A stretch of 64,000 nucleotides of DNA. Origin: Pararhodobacter zhoushanensis. Lineage in GTDB: Bacteria; Pseudomonadota; Alphaproteobacteria; Rhodobacterales; Rhodobacteraceae. Positions 8,477-17,459 of this stretch are shown piece after piece. The translations under genes were made by a program, and so were the position numbers. Each line of letters begins with the position of its first letter. Position 1 is the stretch's first letter. The notes beneath the pieces were generated by a model, which was given only the letters and a program-made list of their open reading frames with translations, did not search any database and was not told the DNA's origin. Location of the stretch: positions 375,121 to 439,120 of the forward strand of contig NZ_REEZ01000002.1 in assembly GCF_003990445.1 (NCBI RefSeq), read 5' to 3'.

Positions 8477-9361
8477 TCAGTTCGAGGCCAGCTCGACCGC
8501 AGGGGTGTACCCCGGCGCAGCAGCGAGGTTGGTCGCGCCCTGCTCTTGCAGCCAGGCGATGTATTCCTCTTCGGTCACAGCGTGGACCGTGATCGGCATA
8601 TAGGCGTGCTCTTGACCGCACAGCTCGGAACACTGGCCGAAATAGATCCCCGGCTCGTCAACGTTGAACCAGGCTTCGGCCAGACGGCCCGGGACGCCAT
8701 CCTGCTTGATGCCGAACGCAGGCATCGCCCACGAGTGGATCACGTCACCGCCGGTGATCTGCAGGACAACGTTGCGGTTGATCGGCACGACAACCTGCGT
8801 GTCGGTGGCCAGCAGGTAATGGCGCGGCTCGTAGCCTGCGGCCTCAAGCTCGTCGCGCTCAAGACGGTAGCTGGAGAATTCGACGCCGTGATCGACGTAT
8901 TCATAGCCCCAGAACCACTGATAGCCGGTGACTTTGATGGTCACGTCAGCCTCAGGCATGGTCTGGTCCTTGAACAGCGCCGGAACGCTGAACGCACCGA
9001 TGAAGATCAGGATGAAGATCGGCAGGATCGTCCACGCCACTTCCAGCGGCGAGTTATGCGTAAAACGCGAGGGCGTCGGGTTCGAGCGACGGTTGTAGCG
9101 GATGACCACCCAGACCATCAGACCCGTCACGAACACCGAGATCGCGATGATAATATAGAGAAGCATGTGGTCGATGGCGTGGCTGGTCACCGAGACCGGC
9201 GAATGCGCTTCTTGCAGCGCGATGCCGCCGGCATGCGGTTCGCCGATAAAGTTCAGCTCCTGCGCCAGTGCTTGACCGGCCACCGTCATCGACAGCGCCG
9301 CACCGCCCACAAGACCGCCCAGGCCGGCAGCACGACGGGTGAGGTCCTTGAAAAGATGCAT
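8477..9361 (-). CDS. ctaC: cytochrome c oxidase subunit II (aa3 type)
   Basis: A 294-residue subunit with a cleavable signal peptide (MHLFKDLTRR to about AQA, residues 1-34), two membrane spans (about 64-88 and 107-128) and a periplasmic cupredoxin domain. The CuA ligands are all visible: His209 in VIHSWAMP, then Cys244, Glu246, Cys248 and His252 in CSELCGQEH, and Met255. The conserved aromatic electron-entry patch GYQWFWGYEY is present. It accepts electrons from cytochrome c. It is the promoter-proximal gene of the cta run, divergent from tldD across a 215-bp gap. Confidence 0.97.
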   Translation of the reverse strand: MHLFKDLTRRAAGLGGLVGGAALSMTVAGQALAQELNFIGEPHAGGIALQEAHSPVSVTSHAIDHMLLYIIIAISVFVTGLMVWVVIRYNRRSNPTPSRFTHNSPLEVAWTILPIFILIFIGAFSVPALFKDQTMPEADVTIKVTGYQWFWGYEYVDHGVEFSSYRLERDELEAAGYEPRHYLLATDTQVVVPINRNVVLQITGGDVIHSWAMPAFGIKQDGVPGRLAEAWFNVDEPGIYFGQCSELCGQEHAYMPITVHAVTEEEYIAWLQEQGATNLAAAPGYTPAVELASN

Positions 9362-9530
9362 TGTATGTTCCCGTTTTACGCGGCCCTTCGACCGTCATTC
9401 TCCGCCGCCCCGCCACAGAGCGTCCGATCAACCTTGACCGGCCTCACGAAATCGGGGGCGGTTTCCCTCTCACCTAAAATCATATTAGCATCGTCAGAAC
9501 AAGCCAAACCAATGCGTCAGGTTGCCGCCA

Positions 9531-9546
9531 TTTGACCTGTGTCAAA
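9531..9546. promoter_or_regulatory. CRP/FNR-type inverted repeat between ctaC and tldD
   Basis: The palindrome TTTGACctgtGTCAAA has the TTGAC-N4-GTCAA geometry of CRP/FNR-superfamily operators (FnrL, NnrR and Dnr-like sites are TTGAT-N4-ATCAA or variants). It lies 30 bp before the tldD start and 169 bp upstream of ctaC. The whole 9362-9576 gap also holds an AT-richer stretch at 9475-9490 that could be a promoter. The regulator assignment is inference. Confidence 0.45.
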
Positions 9547-9576
9547 GACATGCTGCACTGCCGCGAAAGGAACCCG

Positions 9577-11019
9577 ATGCCCGCGCCCGCCCAATCCCTG
9601 CCCGAGGCCAGCCGTTTTCGGCCCTTTGAGACCCTTCTTGACCGCGACTCGGCGCTTGTCGTCCTGCGCGAGGCCGTCGCCGGTGCTGACGACGGAGAGT
9701 TGTTCCTTGAGCGTCGCCGCTCCGAATCACTCGTCCTGGACGATGGACGCATCCGCAACGCCACCTATGACGCGGCCGAGGGATTCGGCCTGCGCGCGGT
9801 GCGCGGTGATGTCGCAGGCTACGCGCATTCGACGCAAGTGACAGAATCCGCCCTGCGCCGCGCCGCAGCGACGGCCCGGCTGGCCGTGGGCAGCGGCGGC
9901 GGCACGCTGGCCGAGGCGCCGCTCGGCACCAACCGTCACCTGTATGGCGATTTCGACCCGATCACCGACGCCAGCTTTGCCGCCAAGCTTGAAACCCTGC
10001 GCGCCATCGACGATTTCGTCCGCGCTCTGGACGCCCGGGTCGTGCAGGTGACGGCCAGCCTTGCGGCTTCGCTGCAAGAGGTCGCGATCCTGCGCCCCGA
10101 GGGCGGCCTGACCACCGACATCCGCCCCATGGCACGGATCTCGATCGCGGTGATCGTCGAACGCGACGGGCGGCGCGAATCGGGCCATTACGGCGGCGGC
10201 GGGCGCATTGGCCTGCATGGGCTGATGGAAGCCGACCACTGGCAACCCATCGCCCGCGAGGCGCTGCGCGTCGCGCTGGTCAACCTCGACGCCGTGCCCG
10301 CCCCTGCCGGGATGATGGATGTGGTGCTTGGCCCCGGCTGGCCCGGCATCCTTCTGCACGAGGCTGTCGGTCATGGGCTGGAAGGCGATTTCAACCGCAA
10401 GAAGACCTCGGCCTTTGCCGGGCTGATGGGCCAGCAGGTCGCGTCCAAGGGCGTGACGGTTCTGGACGACGGCACCATCCCTGACCGCCGCGGCTCGATC
10501 ACCGTGGATGACGAGGGCACGCCATCGGCCAGAAACGTGCTGATCGAGGACGGTGTGCTGGTCGGCTACATGCAGGACCGCCAGAACGCCCGGCTGATGG
10601 GTGTTCTGGCCACCGGCAACGGCCGACGCGAAAGCTATGCCCATGCCCCGATGCCGCGCATGACCAACACCTATATGCTGGGTGGCACCGACGATCCGGC
10701 GGATCTTGTCTCAAGCATGAAGGACGGGATCTGGGCCGTGGGCTTTGGCGGCGGGCAGGTGGATATTACCTCGGGCAAGTTCGTGTTCTCGTGCACCGAA
10801 GCGTACCGCGTGCGCAACGGCAAGATCGGCGAGCCGGTGCAGGGCGCAACGCTGATCGGCGACGGGCCGACCTCGCTGCGCAATGTGCGCGGGATCGGCA
10901 ACGACATGGCGCTGGATCCCGGCATCGGCAATTGCGGCAAGGCCGGGCAATGGGTGCCGGTGGGCGTGGGGCAACCGTCGCTGCTGATCGGCGGATTGAC
11001 GGTGGGCGGGGTCGCCTGA
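9577..11019 (+). CDS. tldD: metalloprotease TldD
   Basis: A 480-residue TldD subunit. TldD pairs with TldE/PmbA to form a zinc protease that trims unfolded peptides and, in other bacteria, matures microcins or acts on the CcdA antitoxin. The catalytic HEAVGHGLEGD motif (HExxxH) is at residues 261-271, and the C-terminal metal-cysteine segment GGGQVDITSGKFVFSCTEAYRVRNGKIG is intact. I choose ATG 9577, 5 bp after GAAAGGA, over a start 45 bp upstream that lacks a ribosome site. It sits divergent from ctaC; no tldE is in the window. Confidence 0.95.
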   Translation: MPAPAQSLPEASRFRPFETLLDRDSALVVLREAVAGADDGELFLERRRSESLVLDDGRIRNATYDAAEGFGLRAVRGDVAGYAHSTQVTESALRRAAATARLAVGSGGGTLAEAPLGTNRHLYGDFDPITDASFAAKLETLRAIDDFVRALDARVVQVTASLAASLQEVAILRPEGGLTTDIRPMARISIAVIVERDGRRESGHYGGGGRIGLHGLMEADHWQPIAREALRVALVNLDAVPAPAGMMDVVLGPGWPGILLHEAVGHGLEGDFNRKKTSAFAGLMGQQVASKGVTVLDDGTIPDRRGSITVDDEGTPSARNVLIEDGVLVGYMQDRQNARLMGVLATGNGRRESYAHAPMPRMTNTYMLGGTDDPADLVSSMKDGIWAVGFGGGQVDITSGKFVFSCTEAYRVRNGKIGEPVQGATLIGDGPTSLRNVRGIGNDMALDPGIGNCGKAGQWVPVGVGQPSLLIGGLTVGGVA

Positions 11020-11101
11020 CCCCGCTACCCGCGTTGCGCCCCTGCGCGGTCAGGGTTAGGCTCTGCCCCAAACCCGGATAAACCGGGCACAGGGGCATGG
11101 C

Positions 11102-12325
11102 ATGACAGCATCGCAAGACATTGCGCCACAGACCGCACCGCCATCGCGGCTGTTGCGCAACCGCGTTCTGGCGCTTGTGCTGATCGGTTTCTTTTATTTG
11201 GCGATCTATCTGGCCGCCCAGATGCGACCGACCCTTGGCGCAGGCAATTCGCTGGTCGATTTCGACGCGTTCTACATCGTCGGGCAATTGATCGCCGAGG
11301 GGCGCGCGGCACAGGCCTATGATCCTGCGGTCATGGCGGAAATCCAGTCGGCGCTGCTGGGGCACAACAGCTTCATGCCCTGGACCTATCCGCCGATGTT
11401 CGATCTGGTCGTCGCGCCGCTGCCCCTGCTGCCGCGCGGCATCGCTTATGCGCTGTTCACCGGCGTGACGCTCGCTTTCTATCTGGCAATGATCGCGCGC
11501 CTGTCGGGCACGGCCTTTCTGGCTGTCCTTTTGACGATGACCCCGCTCATCTACATTAACGTTAACGTCGGCCAGAACGCCTTTTTGACCGGCGGGCTGG
11601 TGGCGGTGTTTGTCGCCCTCAGCTTGCGCGGCAAGACCTCTGCGGGCTTGCCGCTGGGGCTGATGGTCATCAAGCCGCATCTGGCGGTCGGACTGGGTGT
11701 GCATGCGCTCATCGCGGGGCGCTGGCGGGTTCTTGCGGTGGCCTGCACCGTCGCGCTCGCCTTCGCGGCTCTGGCCACGCTGGCCTTTGGCCCCGATATC
11801 TGGACCGCCTTCCGCAGCGGCGTCGCGGCGGCAAGCCACGCCCTGTCCACCGATTTCTACCCGTTGTTCCTGATGACGTCGGTCTATGCGCTGCTGCATT
11901 CGCTGGGCGTGCCGCCGCAGATCGCGCTGTGGGTGCAGATTGGCATCGGCCTGACCGCCTGCGCGCTGATCGCGCTGGCGGTGCGCGCACGCCTGCCTTT
12001 GCACCAGACACTGGCCATCGCGTGTTTTGGCTCGGCCTTGGTCAGCCCCTATCTTTACGCCTATGACATGACGATTGCCGGGGTCGGGCTGGCCCTGATC
12101 GCCCGCGACCTGCTGGCTCGGGCCACCACGGTTGAGAAGACCCTGTTGCTGGTGCTGGTCTGGCTGGCCTGTGGCTGGGGTCTGGTTCACGCGCATATCA
12201 TGGCCGGGATGCCGTGGGAGCAGCGCACAGCCGTCGCCCGCGATCTGATCTCTTACGGCGCGGTCGCCTATCTGCTGGTGCTGGCCCTGACCGCGCGCAT
12301 CCTGCGCCGCCCTGTTGAGGCCTGA
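11102..12325 (+). CDS. polytopic membrane glycosyltransferase-like protein (GT87 / DUF2029)
   Basis: A 407-residue protein with about nine to ten membrane spans. The segments SLVDFDAFYIVGQL and AYDPAVMAEIQ, then PWTYPPMFDLVVAPL, match the DUF2029/GT87 pattern, where an Asp in the first periplasmic loop is part of the catalytic site of polyprenyl-phosphate-dependent mannosyl/arabinosyl-type transferases. The acceptor is unknown. It opens a four-gene plus-strand operon: 4 bp separate it from the phosphodiesterase gene. A capsule, lipid or glycan-modifying role is inference. Confidence 0.8.
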   Translation: MTASQDIAPQTAPPSRLLRNRVLALVLIGFFYLAIYLAAQMRPTLGAGNSLVDFDAFYIVGQLIAEGRAAQAYDPAVMAEIQSALLGHNSFMPWTYPPMFDLVVAPLPLLPRGIAYALFTGVTLAFYLAMIARLSGTAFLAVLLTMTPLIYINVNVGQNAFLTGGLVAVFVALSLRGKTSAGLPLGLMVIKPHLAVGLGVHALIAGRWRVLAVACTVALAFAALATLAFGPDIWTAFRSGVAAASHALSTDFYPLFLMTSVYALLHSLGVPPQIALWVQIGIGLTACALIALAVRARLPLHQTLAIACFGSALVSPYLYAYDMTIAGVGLALIARDLLARATTVEKTLLLVLVWLACGWGLVHAHIMAGMPWEQRTAVARDLISYGAVAYLLVLALTARILRRPVEA

Positions 12326-12329
12326 GCCG

Positions 12330-13088
12330 ATGTCCCCGCACGGTTATCTTGCGCATGCGCGCCCCGTTCCCATCGCCCATCGCGGCGGTTCGCTCGAGGC
12401 CGAGGAAAACACCCTCCCCGCCTTTGCCCGCGCCGTGGCGATGGGCTATCGCCATGTCGAAACCGATGTCCACCTGACCCGCGACGGCGAGGTGGTCATT
12501 CACCACGATCCGACGCTGGCCCGCATGACCGGCGATCCGCGTGCGATTGCGACGATGAGCTGGGCCGAACTGTCGCGCGTGCGCACGCCCGGCGGCGCCT
12601 CGATCCCCCGGCTGAGCGATCTGCTGGAAGAGCATCCCGAGCTTTTGGTGAATATCGAGGCCAAGTCCGACGCGGTCATCGACCCGCTGGCCAGCCTGCT
12701 GCAGCGCTCGGGGGCAATGACCCGCTGCGGCGCGGCCAGCTTCACCGGGTCGCGCACCACCCGGCTGCGCGCACAACTGGGCGCGCCACTGTGCTGGTCA
12801 CCCTCGTATCGCGGCGTGCTGGGAGTGTGGCTGGGCGGCTGGGGCCTGCCGCTGCCACGCGCCGATTTCCCGGTGGTGCAGGTGCCGCTGAAATATCGCG
12901 GCATCGACATCGTGACGCGGCGCTTTGTGCGCGCCGCGCACAAACGGGGTGTGCAGGTGCAGGTCTGGACGGTCAATGACGCCGCCGAGATGCGCAGGCT
13001 GCTGGATCTGGGCGTCGATGGCATCATGACCGACCGACCGTCGGTTCTGAAGGACGTGCTGATCGCGCGCGGCGAATGGAGGGACTGA
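12330..13088 (+). CDS. glycerophosphodiester phosphodiesterase family protein
   Basis: A 252-residue TIM-barrel phosphodiesterase. The N-terminal IAHRGGSLEAEENTLPAF (His17-Arg18, with the ENT element) and HVETDVHLTRDGEVVIHHD (Glu44, Asp46, His59) carry the metal and catalytic residues of GDPD enzymes, which split glycerophosphodiesters to glycerol-3-phosphate and an alcohol. The C-terminal VWTVNDAAEMRRLLDLGVDGIMTDRP motif completes the barrel. No signal peptide is seen, so it is probably cytoplasmic. Start ATG 12330 follows the upstream stop by 4 bp, and its own stop overlaps the next start. Confidence 0.93.
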   Translation: MSPHGYLAHARPVPIAHRGGSLEAEENTLPAFARAVAMGYRHVETDVHLTRDGEVVIHHDPTLARMTGDPRAIATMSWAELSRVRTPGGASIPRLSDLLEEHPELLVNIEAKSDAVIDPLASLLQRSGAMTRCGAASFTGSRTTRLRAQLGAPLCWSPSYRGVLGVWLGGWGLPLPRADFPVVQVPLKYRGIDIVTRRFVRAAHKRGVQVQVWTVNDAAEMRRLLDLGVDGIMTDRPSVLKDVLIARGEWRD

Positions 13089-14173
13089 TGCTGGAAGGGA
13101 TACGGATCGTCGAGATCGAGGGGCTGGGCCCTGGCCCGTTTGCCGCGATGATGCTGGCCGATCTGGGGGCCGAGGTGATCTGCGTGCAGCGCCCCGGAGC
13201 CGCGCCCCTGCCCGGCGCGCCGGAAACCTCGCTGCTGGACCGCGGCAAGAAAACCATCGCGCTGGACCTGAAATCCGAGGCCGACCGCGTCATTCTGCAA
13301 GCCCTGATCCGACGCGCCGACGCGCTGATCGAAGGCTTTCGCCCCGGCGTGATGGAGCGCCTTGGCCTTGGCCCGGCGGAATGTCACGGCTGGAACCCGC
13401 GTCTGGTGTACGGGCGCATGACCGGCTGGGGGCAGGACGGCCCCCGCGCGCTGGAGGCCGGGCACGACCTGAACTACATCGCGCTGTCGGGCGCTCTGTG
13501 GTACGCCTCGCTCCCCGGCCAGCCGCCGGTCACCCCGCCGACGCTGGTCGGCGATATCGGCGGTGGCGCGCTCTATCTGGTCAGCGGGATCCTGGCCGGG
13601 CTTCTTCACGCCGGACGCAGCGGCATGGGCACGGTGGTGGACGCGGCAATCGTCGACGGCTCGGCGCATATGATGTCGCTGATCATGCTGATGCAGGCCG
13701 GCGGGCGCTTTCAGGCCCAGCGCGGCGCGTCGATGCTGGACGGCCCGCACTGGTCGCGCAGCTACGTCTGTGCAGATGGCGGATTTGTCTCGGTCCAATG
13801 CCTCGAGCCGCAGTTCTACGCCCAGTTCCTGTCGCTTTTGTCCCTGTCCGACGACCCCGCCTTCGCCCGCCAGAACGATCCGGCCAGCTGGCCTGCAGCC
13901 ACCGGCCAACTGGCGGCGCTGTTTGCCAGCCAACCCCGCGATCACTGGACGGCTTTGTTTGCGGGCTCGGATGCCTGCGTCGCGCCCGTTCTGACCCCGG
14001 CCGAGGCAGCCGCCGATCCGCATCTGGTGGCGCGCGGCACATGGACGGACACAGGCGGCGCGCTGCAACCGCGCCCGGCCCCGCGCTTTGACGGCATTGC
14101 GCGCGACCCCGGCCCGGCCCCGGCCCGCGACCAGCACCGCACCGAGATCCTCAAGACGCTGGGGATGGCATGA
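13088..14173 (+). CDS. CaiB/BaiF CoA-transferase family, alpha-methylacyl-CoA racemase-like
   Basis: A 361-residue family III CoA-transferase-fold protein most like alpha-methylacyl-CoA racemase (AMACR/MCR), which epimerises 2-methylacyl-CoA for beta-oxidation of branched chains. The residues equivalent to the MCR catalytic pair fall at the same numbers, His126 (in EAGHDLNYIALSG) and Asp156 (in LVGDIGGG), and length matches MCR. The ATG at 13088 overlaps the preceding stop (TGATG) and has GGAGGGA 3 bp upstream, so I prefer it to the in-frame ATG at 13076. It could instead be a CoA-transferase, but the His-Asp pair favours a racemase. Confidence 0.88.
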   Translation: MLEGIRIVEIEGLGPGPFAAMMLADLGAEVICVQRPGAAPLPGAPETSLLDRGKKTIALDLKSEADRVILQALIRRADALIEGFRPGVMERLGLGPAECHGWNPRLVYGRMTGWGQDGPRALEAGHDLNYIALSGALWYASLPGQPPVTPPTLVGDIGGGALYLVSGILAGLLHAGRSGMGTVVDAAIVDGSAHMMSLIMLMQAGGRFQAQRGASMLDGPHWSRSYVCADGGFVSVQCLEPQFYAQFLSLLSLSDDPAFARQNDPASWPAATGQLAALFASQPRDHWTALFAGSDACVAPVLTPAEAAADPHLVARGTWTDTGGALQPRPAPRFDGIARDPGPAPARDQHRTEILKTLGMA

Positions 14174-15543
14174 CAACGCTCGGCAAGCTGTCATTCTGGT
14201 ACGCCGATATCGGCCTTCCGACCGACCGCCGCGCGCCCCTGCCCGGCGACACTGACTGCGACGTCGCGATCATCGGGGCGGGCTATACCGGGCTTTGGGC
14301 CGCCTATTACCTCAAGCAGCAAGACCCCGGCCTGCGCGTCACCGTGCTGGAAAAGCACTTCGCGGGTTACGGCGCGTCTGGCCGCAACGGTGGCTGGCTG
14401 TCGGGCGGCTTCGCGTGGAACCAGGAGCGCTACGCGCAAACCAGCAGCCCCGAGGCCGTGCGCCGCATGGTCGCGGCGATGATGGGCACCGTGGACGAGG
14501 TGATCCGCGTGGCCGAGCATGAGGGCATCGACGCCGACATCCGCCGCTGCGACGAGCTGATGGTCGCCACCAACCCCGCCCAACTGGAGCGCCTGCGCGC
14601 CGAGGCCGCGCACAGGACGCAGTGGGGCGAAGGCGAGCGGGTATTTGAACTGGACGCCGAGGCGACGCGCGCCCGCATCAATATCCCCGGCGCGCTGGGG
14701 GCCATGGGGATCAGCGGCGTCGCCCGCATCCAGCCCGCCAAACTGGTGCGCGGTCTGGCGCAGGCGGTCGAACGGCTGGGCGTGACGATCCATGAAGAAA
14801 CCGAGGTGACGGGCATCGCCGCAGGCCATGTCACCACCAACCGTGGCACCGTCCGCGCGCCAATCATCCTGCGCTGTACCGAGGGTTTCACCGCCACCCT
14901 GCCCGGTCTGGACCGCGAATGGCTGCCGATGAACTCGGCGCAGATCGTCACCGAACCGCTTTCGCCCGAGATCTGGGCGCAGATCGGCTGGGACGGGCAT
15001 GAGATCCTCGGCGATTTCGACCACACCTATTGCTACTGCCAGCGCACCCGCGAGGGGCGCATCACGGTGGGTGCGCGCGGTATCCCCTATCGTTTCGGCT
15101 CGGCCATCGACCGGGACGGCACGCCCGATGCGGAAACCGTGCGCCGCCTGACCGCGATCCTGCACCGCCATTTCCCCGCCGCGCGGCAGGCCAAAATCGA
15201 CCACGCATGGTGCGGCGTACTGGGCGTGCCGCGTGACTGGTGCGCAACGGTGGGCCTGGGCGCGGATGGGATCGGCTGGGCGGGCGGTTACGTGGGCGTC
15301 GGGGTGTCCACCTCGAACCTTGCGGGGCGCACGCTGGCGGCGCTGGCGCTGGGAACGGGCGGGCCACTGACCACGCTGCCCTGGGTCAACCGCCGCCCGA
15401 AAGCCTGGGAGCCCGAGCCGCTGCGCTGGATGGGCGTGCGGGCGATGTACCGGCTCTACGCCATGGCCGACCGGGCCGAGGCGGCGGGCGGACCGCCGTC
15501 GCGCCTTGCCGCATGGGGCAACCGGCTGACCGGACGCGGGTAA
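14170..15543 (+). CDS. FAD-dependent oxidoreductase, DAO / gamma-glutamylputrescine oxidase type
   Basis: A 457-residue DAO-superfamily flavoenzyme with the dinucleotide motif [18 protein letters not shown] (residues 31-48), the [12 protein letters not shown] element and a C-terminal [18 protein letters not shown] segment. PuuB-like members oxidise gamma-glutamylputrescine or related amines to aldehydes with release of hydrogen peroxide; the substrate here is not known. The ATG overlaps the AMACR-like stop (ATGA), making it the last of the four-gene operon. After its stop the next gene starts about 80 bp on. Confidence 0.88.
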   Translation: MTTLGKLSFWYADIGLPTDRRAPLPGDTDCDVAIIGAGYTGLWAAYYLKQQDPGLRVTVLEKHFAGYGASGRNGGWLSGGFAWNQERYAQTSSPEAVRRMVAAMMGTVDEVIRVAEHEGIDADIRRCDELMVATNPAQLERLRAEAAHRTQWGEGERVFELDAEATRARINIPGALGAMGISGVARIQPAKLVRGLAQAVERLGVTIHEETEVTGIAAGHVTTNRGTVRAPIILRCTEGFTATLPGLDREWLPMNSAQIVTEPLSPEIWAQIGWDGHEILGDFDHTYCYCQRTREGRITVGARGIPYRFGSAIDRDGTPDAETVRRLTAILHRHFPAARQAKIDHAWCGVLGVPRDWCATVGLGADGIGWAGGYVGVGVSTSNLAGRTLAALALGTGGPLTTLPWVNRRPKAWEPEPLRWMGVRAMYRLYAMADRAEAAGGPPSRLAAWGNRLTGRG

Positions 15544-15624
15544 GCGCACGGCGTCACAACCCTTGCCTGCACGCCTTGCGCCCCGCATTGTACCTTCGGC
15601 GCCGTTGCATCGAGTGTATCGCTG

Positions 15625-16077
15625 ATGAATCTGTCAAAGTTTACGGACTATTCGCTGCGCGTTTGCCTGTATCTGGCGGCACATAATGAGCGGGTCGTCC
15701 CGATCTCGGAACTGGCCCGCTCGCACAGGATCCCGCAAAGCAGCGTGATGAAAGTCGTCAACCGGCTTGTCGACGGCGGCTTTCTCAGCAGCACGCGCGG
15801 ACGGGCTGGCGGTGTGCGCCTGTCGCAACCCGCAACGGCAACCAGCGTCGGCGCGATCGTGCGGCACATGCAGGGACATGATCAGTTGGTGGATTGCTCA
15901 ACCTGCATTCTCAAGGGCTCGTGCGGACTGGTCGGCGCGTTGCGGCATGCAAAAGAGACGTTTTATCAAATGCTGGACCAGACAACGCTGACGGATGTGC
16001 TGGCATCGCATTCCCGCACCCTGCCGATCCTGCTGGACGCAAGCGCCACCGCGCGCGGCGACGCCGCCGAGGCCTGA
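15625..16077 (+). CDS. Rrf2 family transcriptional regulator, NsrR-like
   Basis: A 150-residue winged-helix iron-sulfur regulator. The N-terminus MNLSKFTDYSLRVCLYLAAH is the Rrf2 signature, with recognition helix around SSVMKVVNRLVDGGFLSS. Three cysteines in DCSTCILKGSCGL (Cys91, Cys94, Cys100) fit a cluster-binding loop, and Asp8 is present at the position that ligates the [4Fe-4S] cluster in Streptomyces NsrR. NsrR proteins repress nitric-oxide detoxification genes and are released by NO. No flavohaemoglobin or nor gene is nearby; the closest candidate target is the nitrite/formate-type channel downstream. Confidence 0.88.
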   Translation: MNLSKFTDYSLRVCLYLAAHNERVVPISELARSHRIPQSSVMKVVNRLVDGGFLSSTRGRAGGVRLSQPATATSVGAIVRHMQGHDQLVDCSTCILKGSCGLVGALRHAKETFYQMLDQTTLTDVLASHSRTLPILLDASATARGDAAEA

Positions 16078-16566
16078 TCGCCCCGCGATTCGCCGCTGGT
16101 GGGACGCGCGCTACAGACGCGCCTGTTTACAACGCGCCAAGGAACCGGGCAGCCAGTGCCACGCGGGCCGTGCGGTCGCTGAAAGCTTGGGCGCTATGCG
16201 TCGGGCTGCGTCCGTTTGCCCGCAAAACCCCCTGTCGTGCCGCGCCGGGACTTGCCTGAGAACGCGCGCCGCGACAGCATCACCACAGGCGCTTTTCACG
16301 CGTCGAGGGATCGCAAGGGCGCGGTCCGCGCTTATCGCCCCACCGGGGCACGCAGCAACGGCGCTGCATCTTTCCAATACGACGGCTCCACTCCGGGGCC
16401 TTGGCAAAGATGGATCGCCCGATGCCCCTGTTTTCCGACACATCCCGGCCAACCATCCAAAGCTGTTGCTCGCGGCAGCGGCCTGCGTGCGGTTCGGCTC
16501 GGTGATTTCCCCCCTTCAAACGTGGTTCTGACGGACCGCCGACATTCTCAACAAAGGGCCCCCTGC
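16078..16566. other. 489-bp intergenic region with no recognised gene
   Basis: This gap separates the Rrf2 gene from the channel gene. No open frame here has family resemblance or a ribosome site, and a plus-strand frame from 16216 that joins the channel gene has a low-complexity Arg/Pro-rich leader that looks non-coding. I see no NsrR-type palindrome and no tRNA. It presumably holds the promoter and leader of the channel operon. Confidence 0.6.
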
Positions 16567-17403
16567 ATGTCATATGTACAACCTGCTGAATTCGCGGCGA
16601 AGATGATCGACGCCGGTGAATCCAAGATCTTCATGTCGACCAAAGACACCCTGATCCGCTCGTATATGGCGGGCGCTATCCTTGCGCTGGCGGCGGCCTT
16701 TGCCGTCACCATCGCGGTGAACACCGGCAATTTCCTTGTGGCCTCGCTGCTGTTTCCGGTCGGGTTCTGCATGCTCTATCTGCTGGGCTTTGATCTGCTG
16801 ACCGGCGTCTTCACGCTGGCCCCGCTGGCGGTGATCGCCAAGCGACCCGGCGCCACCTGGAGTGGCGTGCTGCGCAACTGGGGGCTGGTGTTTGTCGGCA
16901 ACTTTGGCGGCGCGCTGACGGTGGCGCTGTTCATGGCGATCATCTTCACCATGGGTTTCACACAGGAGCCCAATGACGTCGGCGTGCGCATCGGCCATAT
17001 CGGCGAAGGCCGCACGCTGGGCTACGCCGCTGCCGGGTTTGGCGGCATGCTGACGCTCTTTGTCCGCGCGGTGATGTGCAACTGGATGGTCTCGACCGGC
17101 GTTGTCGCGGCAATGATGTCGACCTCGGTCTCGGGCAAGATCATGGCGATGTGGATGCCGATCCTGGTGTTCTTCTACCTTGGGTTCGAGCATTCGATCG
17201 TCAACATGTTCCTGTTCCCCTCGGGCATCATGCTGGGCGGGCAGTTCACCTGGGCGGATTACTTCCTCTATAACGAGATCCCCACCGTGATCGGTAACCT
17301 TGTCGGCGGCCTGACCTTTGTCGGCGCGATGATCTATTCCACGCATTACAAAACCTCGCCCAAGCGCAACGCGGGCAGCAGCGTCGGCGTCCCGGCCGAA
17401 TGA
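16567..17403 (+). CDS. formate/nitrite transporter (FNT) family channel
   Basis: A 278-residue FNT-family channel with six membrane spans. Family hallmarks are the first re-entrant region SYMAGAILALAAAFAV and the FVRAVMCNWMVSTGV segment that matches the FNT signature LRAxxCNWLV, plus FFYLGFEHSIVNMF with the central pore histidine (GFEHSIVNM). FNT proteins pass formate, nitrite, hydrosulfide or other small monovalent anions. I start at ATG 16567, since homologues begin about 20 residues before the first span. A hairpin follows directly. Linkage to cyanase suggests nitrite or cyanate as the anion, by inference. Confidence 0.93.
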   Translation: MSYVQPAEFAAKMIDAGESKIFMSTKDTLIRSYMAGAILALAAAFAVTIAVNTGNFLVASLLFPVGFCMLYLLGFDLLTGVFTLAPLAVIAKRPGATWSGVLRNWGLVFVGNFGGALTVALFMAIIFTMGFTQEPNDVGVRIGHIGEGRTLGYAAAGFGGMLTLFVRAVMCNWMVSTGVVAAMMSTSVSGKIMAMWMPILVFFYLGFEHSIVNMFLFPSGIMLGGQFTWADYFLYNEIPTVIGNLVGGLTFVGAMIYSTHYKTSPKRNAGSSVGVPAE

Positions 17404-17411
17404 ACGCGCCT

Positions 17412-17440
17412 GCCCCGGCCCTTCAGTGGGCCGGGGCTTT
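17412..17440 (+). terminator. 10-bp hairpin between channel and kinase/phosphatase genes
   Basis: A perfect inverted repeat, GCCCCGGCCC (17412-17421) and GGGCCGGGGC (17428-17437), with a 6-base loop and a TTT tail. It starts 8 bp after the channel stop. It looks like a weak intrinsic terminator or attenuator that keeps kinase and cyanase levels below channel levels. It also argues that the kinase starts at 17460, after the hairpin. Confidence 0.7.
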
Positions 17441-17459
17441 CACGACAGGGATCACCGGC

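Noticed and set aside
16216-16566. Extended N-terminus of the FNT channel
   Set aside because: The leader is Arg/Pro-rich, non-homologous, and lacks a start with a ribosome site; family proteins begin near 16567.
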